From Synechococcus sp. WH 7803 (GTDB lineage Bacteria; Cyanobacteriota; Cyanobacteriia; PCC-6307; Cyanobiaceae), in contig CT971583.1 in assembly GCA_000063505.1 (NCBI GenBank), positions 2,302,981 to 2,366,980 on the forward strand: 64,000 nucleotides of DNA, in the 5' to 3' direction. The notes beneath the pieces are model-generated. The model saw only the letters and a program-made list of their open reading frames with translations. It was not told the origin of the DNA and searched no databases. A program made the translations under genes and the position numbers. Each line of letters starts with the position of its first letter. Within the stretch, counting starts at the first letter, position 1. This document shows positions 1 through 7,650 of the stretch, piece after piece.

Positions 1-1002
1 GAGCAACAAAACACGCTGGTGGATGCCATCGGCAGCGGCGGCGTGTTGTTCAGCCTGCTGGGTTTCCGCACGGCGATGGACCTCGCCGGGGAAGTGCGCA
101 ATCCCCAGCGCAATGTGCCCCTGGCCATGGGAGTGGGCCTGGGCCTGTGCTTGCTGATTTATCTCGTCCTGCAGCTCGGCTTTCTCGTCAGCGTCCCACC
201 GGAGGCCTTGCAGCAGGGTTGGAGCCGTCTAAACCTCAGTGCCCATGGTGGGCCGCTCGTGGCGCTGGCCACGGGTCTGGGCCTGGGCTGGGTGGCCACC
301 CTCCTGCTCATCGATGCCGTGGCCTCCCCCGGTGCCACTGGCATGGCCTACCTGGGAATTTCCGCACGGGTGAGCTGGATGATGGGAGAGTGCCGACTGC
401 TCCCAAATGCGCTCGGGCGGTTGAACCGTCGGGGGGTCCCCCACTGGTCGCTGATCAGCAGCCTGGTGATCAGCACCATCCTTCTCTGGGTGGCGCCGAG
501 CTGGCAGGAGGTGGTCAGCTTCCTCACCTCCACCTTGATCATTGCCCTGGCCATGGGCCCGGTGAGCCTGCTCGCCCTGCGCCGCCAACTGCCCAACGCC
601 CCAAGACGCTTTCAGATTCCCTGCCCCTGGCTGCTCAGCGGCATGGCTTTCGTGATGGCTACCTGGGCGACGAGCTGGAGCGGGCGGGAGGCTTTGGAGG
701 GAGCCGTGCTGGTGATTGCGGTTCCCAGCCTGATCTACGCCCTCAGCAACGCCTGGAAAGGCCAGCCGATTGAGCTGACAAGCGGTCTGTGGTGGGCGCT
801 GTATCTCGGCCTGTTGATTCTCGATATGGAGCTGTTCAGCACGGGCCAGCCCCTGGAATTACCCATGGGCTGGCACCTCGCCGTGCTGGCTGGGCTGGCT
901 ATAGCGGTGATGCCTCTGGCGGTGAACAGTGCGCTGAAGGATGCCTCACCCCATGCGCTCACGCCGCTGACGGAACCGACAGGCAGCCCTCAATCCACCT
1001 GA
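1..1002 (+). CDS. Amino acid permease, APC superfamily (5' end cut by window)
   Basis: The open frame runs from base 1 with no start codon needed, so the N-terminal part of the protein lies outside the window; a GTG at 19 is internal. The visible 333 codons hold about eight hydrophobic segments. The stretch around residues 20-45, with FRTAMDLAGEVRNPQRNVP, is the signature of APC-type amino acid and polyamine transporters (loop between helices 6 and 7). The protein should sit in the inner membrane and couple uptake to an ion gradient; the substrate cannot be read from the sequence. The C-terminus is a short hydrophilic tail. The 3' end overlaps the convergent phosphatase gene by 13 bases. A functional link to the osmolyte genes next door is not shown. 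Confidence 0.85.
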   Translation, partial: EQQNTLVDAIGSGGVLFSLLGFRTAMDLAGEVRNPQRNVPLAMGVGLGLCLLIYLVLQLGFLVSVPPEALQQGWSRLNLSAHGGPLVALATGLGLGWVATLLLIDAVASPGATGMAYLGISARVSWMMGECRLLPNALGRLNRRGVPHWSLISSLVISTILLWVAPSWQEVVSFLTSTLIIALAMGPVSLLALRRQLPNAPRRFQIPCPWLLSGMAFVMATWATSWSGREALEGAVLVIAVPSLIYALSNAWKGQPIELTSGLWWALYLGLLILDMELFSTGQPLELPMGWHLAVLAGLAIAVMPLAVNSALKDASPHALTPLTEPTGSPQST

Positions 1003-1811
1003 TCCAGGTCATCGAGAAGTCTGGGGAGCCAATGCTCAACGGCTGCAGACCACCCATGGGCATGGGGAGCTGGTGCCAACTGGAAACGACCCTCCGCCAG
1101 GCCGGCCTGGAGGGCGGGATGCGGTCCGTCCACCCCTGGCACCACGATCGAGCGGTCGCCGGCATGCAGCAAAGGAAGGTCATTAGGCGAATCTCCCAAA
1201 GCCAGAACAGCCACGTCAGAGGCCCCCTGGCGCTGCTTCAGCACCGCGAGTGCCCGGCCTTTGCTGACGTCGGCTCCCAGCAGATGCCCCAGGCGATTGC
1301 CCTGCACCACCGCAAGCTCACGGGCCTGCGCCAGCTGTTGCAGGCGCCTGCGGGACTCACCATCCGGCGGAGACACAAACGGCACACTGCAGGCCCGGCG
1401 CTGAGCCTGTTGCAGGGCTTCCCCACCCAGGCCCAGCAAGCGATCGGCCTCCTGATCACTGAGATCATCCAGCGCCTGCAGCGGTTGCCCCAGGTCACGC
1501 GCCAAACCGTCGAGCTGGGGGCGCAGCTCCTGCCATGACGGACCGAGCCTCTGCTGCCAGGGGCTCCCATCGGCGTTCTCACCATGGATGGCTCCCCCGT
1601 TCTCGACGATGAACGGATCCCGCAGTCCGGTCTGTTCGCGGAAACGACGGACTTCTTCCGCTGTTTTGCTCGTACAGGGAATGAGGGGAATCCCCCGTCG
1701 CTGCAGCAGCCGAATCGTGCCCAGGGCTGGTGTCCAGTCGTAGCGATGGTCCATCAAGGTGCCATCAAGGTCAGTGACCACCCACCACTGACGCCTCAGG
1801 GTTGTCGTCAT
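990..1811 (-). CDS. gpgP: Glucosyl-3-phosphoglycerate / mannosyl-3-phosphoglycerate phosphatase, HAD family
   Basis: This 273-residue protein has the HAD motif I DLDGT at residues 14-18 (nucleophile Asp14, acid/base Asp16) and a C-terminal GDSPND metal-binding motif near residue 206, with the type IIB cap between them. That layout is the mannosyl-3-phosphoglycerate phosphatase family (YedP-like). It would remove the phosphate from glucosyl-3-phosphoglycerate to release the compatible solute glucosylglycerate in the cytoplasm. The start overlaps the stop of the upstream GH13 gene by four bases (ATGA), indicating translational coupling, and the matching synthase lies just beyond that gene on the other strand. 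Choosing glucosyl over mannosyl rests on the neighbouring synthase. Confidence 0.85.
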   Translation of the reverse strand: MTTTLRRQWWVVTDLDGTLMDHRYDWTPALGTIRLLQRRGIPLIPCTSKTAEEVRRFREQTGLRDPFIVENGGAIHGENADGSPWQQRLGPSWQELRPQLDGLARDLGQPLQALDDLSDQEADRLLGLGGEALQQAQRRACSVPFVSPPDGESRRRLQQLAQARELAVVQGNRLGHLLGADVSKGRALAVLKQRQGASDVAVLALGDSPNDLPLLHAGDRSIVVPGVDGPHPALQAGLAEGRFQLAPAPHAHGWSAAVEHWLPRLLDDLDQVD

Positions 1812-3538
1812 GACCTCACCAGCCAGAGCACTTCATAAGGGTTCAACAGATGGCGTTTGCGGGGCTCCAGGGTGCGGCCACTGAGGCAATCGACCCACGG
1901 GGAGGCCTCCTCCTGGTCGAGCAGTCCGGAGGGATCCAGGCTGAGACGGGTCGATGTGACGTTATGCACCGCCAAGAGGTGATGGCCTGCATGGGATCGA
2001 TGCAGCACAACACGATCCTCCCGGTCTGGGCTCAGCACCTCCAGCTGACCATCCGGATGCAGCGCCGGCTGCCTTGCCCGCACCGCGAGTGCCTGCTTCA
2101 GCACCGTGACAACGGCTGCGGCGTCGCTGTCTGGATCCTGCAGACGACGCTCCACGGACCGGCGTGTGAACTGGGGTCGGTTGAGATCGCGCCGGTGCCC
2201 CGTGCGCCTGAAGCGACCGAGGTCATTGGCGGTGGCGAGCAGAGCCGGCAGGTAGATGGCCGGCACCCCAGGCAGAGCAAGCACCATCAACTGGGTGAGC
2301 AGAAAGCGTTCCCTCTGCCGGTAGCTGGGGTCGAGGCCGCCATCGGCCATGGCGCTCCACCAACTGATGTTGATCTCGTAAGGCACCTCAGAACCATCGG
2401 CCAAGCGGCGATGGCTCACCAGACCCCCGCGCTGCTCGCAGGCGATCAGCAGCTCCCTGAGCCGTGACGGCGGCATCAATCCCTCCAGCGGTCTCAGCCC
2501 CACGCCGTCATGACAGGCGGTGAAATTGAGCAACGCCGTCGACTCCGGCAGCGACGGCCAGCGCGACAGCCAACGATTGAGCAAATCAGCGGAGCCACTG
2601 ACAGCCGCCTCAAGCAGCAACGGTGGCAGGGGAAAGTTATAGGCCAGATGGGCCTCTCGCCCCGTGCGCAGATACGAGAGATTCTCCTGCTCTGGAACAT
2701 TCGTTTCCGTGACCACCACCCCGTTTGCGCAAGCGATCGTGAGCAACTGACGCAGGAGTTCCACCAGCTGGTGGGCTTGCGGCAGGTGGATGCAGGTGGT
2801 GTTGGGCTCTTTCCAGACGAAGCCCACCGCATCCAGACGGATCCAGCCCACCCCATGGGTCACCATGCGAGCGAGCAGACGGGTGAATCCAAGCAGCACC
2901 TCGGGATGGCGCCAGTCCACATCCACCTGATCGGGCCCAAATGTGGTCCAAACCTCACGCATGCTGATCGGACCCTGGAGCTTGGTGAACAGGGCGGAAC
3001 TGCGGGGACGCACCACGTTGTCCCAACAGGGATCAGGACCCGCTTCCAACACGCAGAACCGACCCGGCTCCTGATCGCGCAAGAACTGGCGCACCCAGGG
3101 ATGGGAGGCCGACACATGGTTCAAGACCAGATCAGCCATCAACCTGCGCCCCTGCGCAAGCTCCGCCAGGTCGCTCCAATCACCATGGCGTTCCTCCAGA
3201 CGTTCGTGACTGGCCACCGCGAATCCGCCATCGCTTGAGGCCTCCAGGAACGGCAACACGTGGAGAACGGCGGCGAACTCTGAGAGATGGCAATTCAAAA
3301 AGGTGCGAAGACTCACCAAGGCCGGCTGATCGTCCTCAACGACTGTGTCGGCGTAGGTAATCAGCACCACATCGTCGACACACCAGGGATTGCCTTGGGT
3401 GCGGATTTCGCCATTCGCCGATGCAGAGCCGAGAATCTGCAGCAATTGCGACGACAAGCTCTCGAGATCCCCGGAAGGATGGCACTCGTAAAGGCATCTC
3501 AGCAGATTCCCCAGCGTTCGCTCGCTCTGAAACTGCAC
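1808..3538 (-). CDS. GH13 subfamily 18 phosphorylase, likely glucosylglycerate (or sucrose) phosphorylase
   Basis: The 576 residues form an alpha-amylase-type GH13 enzyme. The catalytic set is visible: nucleophile Asp236 in IRLDAVGF, acid/base Glu278 in VVTETN, and the transition-state Asp344 in ACHDGVG. The family (sucrose phosphorylase and relatives) cleaves an alpha-glucoside with phosphate, conserving energy as glucose-1-phosphate. Sucrose phosphorylases are usually near 490-510 residues; this longer form and its operon with the glucosyl-3-phosphoglycerate phosphatase fit the glucosylglycerate phosphorylase branch better. That substrate call is inference. The gene is divergent from gpgS across 69 bases, so synthesis and breakdown of the solute may share control. 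Sucrose remains possible, because a sucrose-phosphate synthase is also encoded in this window. Confidence 0.8.
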   Translation of the reverse strand: MQFQSERTLGNLLRCLYECHPSGDLESLSSQLLQILGSASANGEIRTQGNPWCVDDVVLITYADTVVEDDQPALVSLRTFLNCHLSEFAAVLHVLPFLEASSDGGFAVASHERLEERHGDWSDLAELAQGRRLMADLVLNHVSASHPWVRQFLRDQEPGRFCVLEAGPDPCWDNVVRPRSSALFTKLQGPISMREVWTTFGPDQVDVDWRHPEVLLGFTRLLARMVTHGVGWIRLDAVGFVWKEPNTTCIHLPQAHQLVELLRQLLTIACANGVVVTETNVPEQENLSYLRTGREAHLAYNFPLPPLLLEAAVSGSADLLNRWLSRWPSLPESTALLNFTACHDGVGLRPLEGLMPPSRLRELLIACEQRGGLVSHRRLADGSEVPYEINISWWSAMADGGLDPSYRQRERFLLTQLMVLALPGVPAIYLPALLATANDLGRFRRTGHRRDLNRPQFTRRSVERRLQDPDSDAAAVVTVLKQALAVRARQPALHPDGQLEVLSPDREDRVVLHRSHAGHHLLAVHNVTSTRLSLDPSGLLDQEEASPWVDCLSGRTLEPRKRHLLNPYEVLWLVRS

Positions 3539-3546
3539 TCTGCTTC

Positions 3547-3565
3547 ACCTGAATCCCTCTCAGGT
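3547..3565. promoter_or_regulatory. Inverted repeat in the gpgS / GH13 divergent promoter region
   Basis: The 69-base space between the two divergent genes contains a perfect six-base inverted repeat, ACCTGA and TCAGGT, separated by seven bases. Its place between divergent starts would suit a shared operator. No factor is identified and the repeat is short enough to arise by chance. Confidence 0.25.
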
Positions 3566-3607
3566 ATGGAGCAACCGCCTTCTTTTCGTTGTTGCATCGC
3601 ACACCGC

Positions 3608-4903
3608 ATGGATTTTCAGCAGAGCCTGATCGCCACGGTTCACGACTACAGCCTGGGCAATCTCAACGCCATCGCCTTCAACCAGGAGCTCAAGCAGAGG
3701 CCAACCGCTCTGCTCATCCCCTGCCTGATGGAGGAATTCAGCAGACCCGCTCTGCGCCTGATCCGCGACACGCTGTCCTCGCTCACGGAACTGTCCAGTC
3801 TGGTGATCGCCCTATCAGCGGACAGTGCAGACGATGTCAACGCTGCGGAGGCATTCTTTGCTGAAATGCCCTTCCCCGTGCATGTGCACTGGACCAACGG
3901 TCCGGCCGTGAAGGACATCCTCACGTCGATGGAGCAGCACGGACTCGATCTCACCGGTCCTCCCGGCAAGGGCTGGGCGGTGTGGCAGGGCCTGGGCGTT
4001 GCCTGCCAACACGCCGAGGTCATCGGCCTGTTCGACGCCGACATCCGCACCTTTGGATCCGGCTATCCGGAACGGATGCTCAGGCCCCTGCTCGACCCTT
4101 CCCACGGGATGGCCTACGTGAAAGCTTTCTACAGCAGGCTCTCGCTGGAAACCCAAGCTCTTCAGGGGCGCGCCACCCGTTTGTTTGTCGGCCCCTTGCT
4201 CACAAGCCTTGAGCAGATCTTTGGCCCCCTGCCCTACCTGCGCTACCTGCAGACGTTTCGCTACCCATTGGCAGGGGAATTCGCCTTCACAAGGGATCTG
4301 GCGATGAATCTGCGCATCCCATCGGATTGGGGCCTGGAAATGGGCCTGCTCTCGGAGGTGTATCGGCACGTTGCACCCAGCCGCATCGCCCAGGTGGACC
4401 TTGGTTTGTTTGATCACAAGCACAAGAGCCTGGGCCAACAGCCGAATGAGGGACTGCAGCGGATGGCCAGTGAAATTTTCTGCACGGTGTTGCGCAGCCT
4501 GATGGAGCACGAGGGATCCGTGGTGTCCATGGATCAATTGCCAACCCTGGAGGTGCTGTACCGGCGGGTTGGCGAAGATCGGGTACGCCAGTTCGGTCTC
4601 GACTCTGCAATCAATCGCTTGCCCTACGACCGGCATGGCGAAGAGCTGGCGGTGCATCGCTTCTCCAAACTCCTGAGGCCTGGCCTTACAGCGCTGATGG
4701 CATCGCCGATCGCCCATCAACTGCCGAGCTGGTCGAGGCTGCACAGCTGCAATCCTTCGTTTGCCTCCGAACTTGCCCTGGCCGGCCGCGCCGACCGAAG
4801 CGCCAGCTTGCACAGGACTCGAGCACGGCGGCCGCGTCGCCCCAACTGTTCCACCGTGCCATCCCCTGCAAGAGGCCGCTCAACCTCAAGCGCTGCTGCC
4901 TGA
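3608..4903 (+). CDS. gpgS: Glucosyl-3-phosphoglycerate synthase (GT-A fold glycosyltransferase)
   Basis: This enzyme would transfer glucose from an NDP-glucose donor to 3-phosphoglycerate, the first step to glucosylglycerate. The 431-residue product has the expected N-terminal strand-loop LLIPCLMEEF, a GPPGKGWAVWQG nucleotide-sugar loop, and the metal-binding DAD motif at residues 143-145 (FDADIRTF). The start was set at the ATG at 3608, where family-like sequence begins; an in-frame ATG at 3566 would add 14 residues. The last 40 or so residues are rich in Arg, Ser and Pro and look unlike the rest of the fold, so a tail extension or a late frameshift is possible. The gene is divergent from the phosphorylase-phosphatase pair, giving a complete solute module. 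Confidence 0.88.
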   Translation: MDFQQSLIATVHDYSLGNLNAIAFNQELKQRPTALLIPCLMEEFSRPALRLIRDTLSSLTELSSLVIALSADSADDVNAAEAFFAEMPFPVHVHWTNGPAVKDILTSMEQHGLDLTGPPGKGWAVWQGLGVACQHAEVIGLFDADIRTFGSGYPERMLRPLLDPSHGMAYVKAFYSRLSLETQALQGRATRLFVGPLLTSLEQIFGPLPYLRYLQTFRYPLAGEFAFTRDLAMNLRIPSDWGLEMGLLSEVYRHVAPSRIAQVDLGLFDHKHKSLGQQPNEGLQRMASEIFCTVLRSLMEHEGSVVSMDQLPTLEVLYRRVGEDRVRQFGLDSAINRLPYDRHGEELAVHRFSKLLRPGLTALMASPIAHQLPSWSRLHSCNPSFASELALAGRADRSASLHRTRARRPRRPNCSTVPSPARGRSTSSAAA

Positions 4904-5012
4904 CTGGAACCACAGAAGATTAAGAAAAGCAAAAGCAGCTGGCATTCGGTGGCCAAACCAACACTTTTTTTGGCTCAAAACCTAGAGATTCAAAGTCTGA
5001 TTTTCAGAACAC

Positions 5013-5252
5013 ATGATTGAGTGTCTGTACAGCAACAACAGCGACAAAATGGTCATTCTGAAGTGCATTGGCGAAAGGCATTTCTATCGAGAGAAAGTAG
5101 TGATGGCGCACGAGCTGTTCTGGTTTGAAGCCCCATCAAACAGCAGACTTGAAATCTGGAAGATGTCATCGCAAGGGCAGATGCTTGAGGTGCGCGCAGA
5201 TGTGAGCGACTATGCACTTAACGCTGAAACAACGTCCGTGAAAGTGGCTTGA
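5013..5252 (+). CDS. DUF1830 family small protein
   Basis: The 79-residue product matches the DUF1830 pattern found in cyanobacteria: an N-terminal CLYSNNSDKMVILKCIG strand, a FYREKVV segment, then LFWFEAPSNSRLEIW. It has no signal peptide or membrane segment, and the function is unknown. It follows gpgS on the same strand after 109 bases, in which I see only a weak A/T-rich hairpin-like stretch. Its last 43 bases overlap the 3' end of the convergent cupin gene, so both stop codons lie inside the other gene. Confidence 0.75.
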   Translation: MIECLYSNNSDKMVILKCIGERHFYREKVVMAHELFWFEAPSNSRLEIWKMSSQGQMLEVRADVSDYALNAETTSVKVA

Positions 5253-5686
5253 CCGATCACAGCCATCAAAGCCGGAATGCGTGCACTGTTGTACACGCGG
5301 AACTCCTGAAGCAACGATGCCCCTGGCTCCCGGACCGCCTGGTTGAGCACTACGGAGCCATCAGGATCCGACACCGAGCGATGGAAGGTGCCGGGGGGAA
5401 TGCGCAGGATGTCGCCACCGCTCTGCAGACGCACGACGTGAAACGGCTGCGTCCAAGCCAGATTCACCAGATAAAAGGTACGGCCACCACTGGCCGCTAA
5501 AAGATTGTCTTCCTGGTGAGGATGCAAATAAAACTGCCAGGCACCGCTGCCTGGAGCATCGGGTGGACTGATCGCTGGCCCGCTATGAATCACCAGATCA
5601 CGGGCATTGGATGTGGCCACCGTCACATCAAAGAAACGCACAGCCGGAGTATCACGGAAGCGTTCATAAGACAGCAGTTCAAACAT
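5210..5686 (-). CDS. Cupin-fold protein
   Basis: The 158-residue protein shows the two conserved parts of a single cupin barrel. The first is WQFYLHPHQEDNLLAA near residues 60-75, with His and Glu metal-ligand candidates. The second is ILRIPPGTFHRSVS near residues 105-120, with the late His. The metal and substrate are unknown; such small cupins often act on sugars or small acids or serve as sensors. The ATG at 5686 was preferred over one at 5719 because the fold starts there. It overlaps the DUF1830 gene tail to tail and lies about 80 bases from the stop of moaA on the same strand. Confidence 0.7.
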   Translation of the reverse strand: MFELLSYERFRDTPAVRFFDVTVATSNARDLVIHSGPAISPPDAPGSGAWQFYLHPHQEDNLLAASGGRTFYLVNLAWTQPFHVVRLQSGGDILRIPPGTFHRSVSDPDGSVVLNQAVREPGASLLQEFRVYNSARIPALMAVIGQATFTDVVSALSA

Positions 5687-5768
5687 CCTGGATGAGTCTT
5701 TCAACGACCAAAACAACAACGCTTTTGTAGAGACTCCTGTTCAGGAAAACGGTGGCATCGACAACGCT

Positions 5769-6812
5769 TCAGCCACCCAGATACGCCATCTCCGCATGTG
5801 GCGCTGAAGCGGTGAACCCCTGACGCTCCTCGCTGTAGCGATCCCGGCGTTGCTGCCAGAGCCCGCGCACAACAGCCTCCAAGGTCTCCTCGCTGTGCAG
5901 GAAGGGACGCAGATCCGTGCCCTCAGAGGCAAACAGGCAGGTGAAGGCCTGACCATCGGCCGTGACACGCAGACGATTGCAATCCCCGCAGAAGGGCTCC
6001 GTGATCGAAGCGATCGTGCCGATCCGGCCACGTCCATCCGCGTAGCTCCAGCGTCGAGACGTTGCTCCCGATTCCCGCGGCAATGGCCGCAACGGCCAGC
6101 GCGCGTCGATGCGCTGGACCATCTCCGCCGCTGAGATCACCTGATCCGGCGCCCAGCCATTGCGATTCCCCACATCCATATATTCGATCAAACGCAGCTC
6201 CACACCTCGTTCGCGCGCCAACGTCGCCAGTGGCAGCAATTGAGAGTCATTCAGTCCTCGTCGCATCACGGCATTGAGCTTGAGCCCTCCGCTTGCAGGC
6301 TCGAAGCCAGCGCGGCGCGCGGCGCTGAGGCCTCCAAGAACCTGCTCAACCAAGCGCTCGCCGGCGCGTTGGCCTCCACGCAGGCCCGCCATCGTGGCCA
6401 CAACGCCCCCTTCCAAAGCATCCAGGCTCACAGTGATGCGATCCAAACCGGCGGCCCGCAATGCCAGGGCCTTCTCCGGCGTCAGCAGCACCCCATTGGT
6501 CGTCAACGCCACCTCCTGCAACCGAGCGAGGGGATCGGCAGCATTCGAACGGCCAGCCGCCAACGCTTCAAGCAGCGGCAACAAGCGATCACTGAGAAGC
6601 GGTTCACCTCCCGTCAGCCTCAGGGTATGGACCCCTAAACCGCAGGCAACCCTGACCAAGCGAACCTGCTGATCCAGACGCATCAGTCCTGGCAGCTCCT
6701 CCGAATCCGGGCAGCAATAAGGGCAGGCCAGATTGCAGCGGGCCGTCAGCGACAACCGCAGAACCCCGAAGGGGCGGAACCATTGATCAACTGGAGGTGG
6801 CGCAGGGCTCAT
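5769..6812 (-). CDS. moaA: GTP 3',8-cyclase MoaA (molybdopterin biosynthesis, radical SAM)
   Basis: MoaA starts molybdenum cofactor synthesis by rearranging GTP to 3',8-cyclo-7,8-dihydro-GTP. The 347-residue protein has the radical-SAM cluster motif CNLACPYC (Cys26, Cys30, Cys33), the TGGEPLL SAM-binding strand, and a C-terminal FCGDC with a further Cys about a dozen residues on, which ligate the second 4Fe-4S cluster. Its start overlaps the mobA stop by four bases, so the two form a coupled operon on the minus strand. The usual C-terminal di-glycine is present as YLGG. The pair is divergent from the nitrate permease and reductase genes that need the cofactor. Confidence 0.95.
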   Translation of the reverse strand: MSPAPPPVDQWFRPFGVLRLSLTARCNLACPYCCPDSEELPGLMRLDQQVRLVRVACGLGVHTLRLTGGEPLLSDRLLPLLEALAAGRSNAADPLARLQEVALTTNGVLLTPEKALALRAAGLDRITVSLDALEGGVVATMAGLRGGQRAGERLVEQVLGGLSAARRAGFEPASGGLKLNAVMRRGLNDSQLLPLATLARERGVELRLIEYMDVGNRNGWAPDQVISAAEMVQRIDARWPLRPLPRESGATSRRWSYADGRGRIGTIASITEPFCGDCNRLRVTADGQAFTCLFASEGTDLRPFLHSEETLEAVVRGLWQQRRDRYSEERQGFTASAPHAEMAYLGG

Positions 6813-7396
6813 CGCATCAACGCTGCCAGATCGTCTGGCCTGTTCACATTGATCAGATCCCGGTCAGGGCAGAGAAACGTGCTGTACGGAATCCGCTCCA
6901 ACCAACCGAACCATCGGCCACGTCCCTGTGCCAGCTCCTGGTCGAGCGCACATCTGTTGTGCGCTCCACAGGGATACACGCCAAACAACGGCTGCAAGCG
7001 ATCGTCACCACCCTCTGCGACCAGGGCCTGACTTTCGGCCTGGCGCCAATGGCGCAGAAGCGACTGCAGCGTGCTGCGGCGTAAACCAGGCATGTCCACC
7101 GGAAGCGTGAGCCAGGCTTCATCCTCCCGTTCAGACAACACACAACTGAACGCCTGCAAAGGTCCTGCCGGTGCCCAAGGCTCTGCCTGAACGGTCACAC
7201 CAGATTGGCCGGCAAGACAGTCCCGATGGCTGGCATGGCCACTGAGCACCCACACCTCAAGGCCCACGGAACGCAGAAGCTTGACTGATGCGACCAACCA
7301 GGGATCGCCATTGGCGTGGCGAAGCAGGGCTTTATCGGATCCCATTCTCTGACTGGCACCTCCTGCGAAGAGCACAGCGCGAAGTAAACGAGACAT
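6809..7396 (-). CDS. mobA: Molybdenum cofactor guanylyltransferase MobA
   Basis: MobA adds GMP to Mo-molybdopterin to make the bis-MGD form used by nitrate reductases. The 195-residue protein opens with a nucleotide-binding loop, AVLFAGGASQRMGSDKALL, typical of the family, and has a downstream LPVDMPGL metal-site motif. The ATG at 7396 was chosen; a TTG two codons upstream is also open. It is the first gene of the mobA-moaA operon. The only space upstream is the 254-base region shared with nrtP, so the NtcA box there could influence both directions. Confidence 0.92.
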   Translation of the reverse strand: MSRLLRAVLFAGGASQRMGSDKALLRHANGDPWLVASVKLLRSVGLEVWVLSGHASHRDCLAGQSGVTVQAEPWAPAGPLQAFSCVLSEREDEAWLTLPVDMPGLRRSTLQSLLRHWRQAESQALVAEGGDDRLQPLFGVYPCGAHNRCALDQELAQGRGRWFGWLERIPYSTFLCPDRDLINVNRPDDLAALMR

Positions 7397-7445
7397 CGAC
7401 AAACCATTGATTCATTACCTATCAATCCTCGGCCTAACTACTTCT

Positions 7446-7459
7446 GTAACAACGGCTAC
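7446..7459. promoter_or_regulatory. NtcA binding site upstream of nrtP
   Basis: A perfect GTA-N8-TAC palindrome, the consensus for the cyanobacterial nitrogen regulator NtcA, lies 192 bases before the nrtP start. A TGTGAT hexamer at 7482-7487 sits where the -10 box of an NtcA-activated promoter (site centred near -41.5) should be. The site also lies 50 bases upstream of the divergent mobA start, so it may serve both operons. Confidence 0.75.
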
Positions 7460-7650
7460 TCCTTGACCAAGAGGACCCGCCTGTGATTCTGGCGAGCGAC
7501 TGCGTGACCCTGGATTTGGTAGCGATTGCAACCCAGAGCCGGCCTTGCGAATGGTGCAATAAGTCAGCGGTCTGCATGAGCGCCGCTTTTTGAATCCTGA
7601 GCGCATTCTTTTCGAAGCCGGGGTTTGACTCTTCATCCCAACCAAACCCC

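Noticed and set aside
3815..4813. A 332-codon minus-strand frame across gpgS
   Set aside because: It is antisense to the conserved glycosyltransferase core and its composition is typical of a shadow frame.
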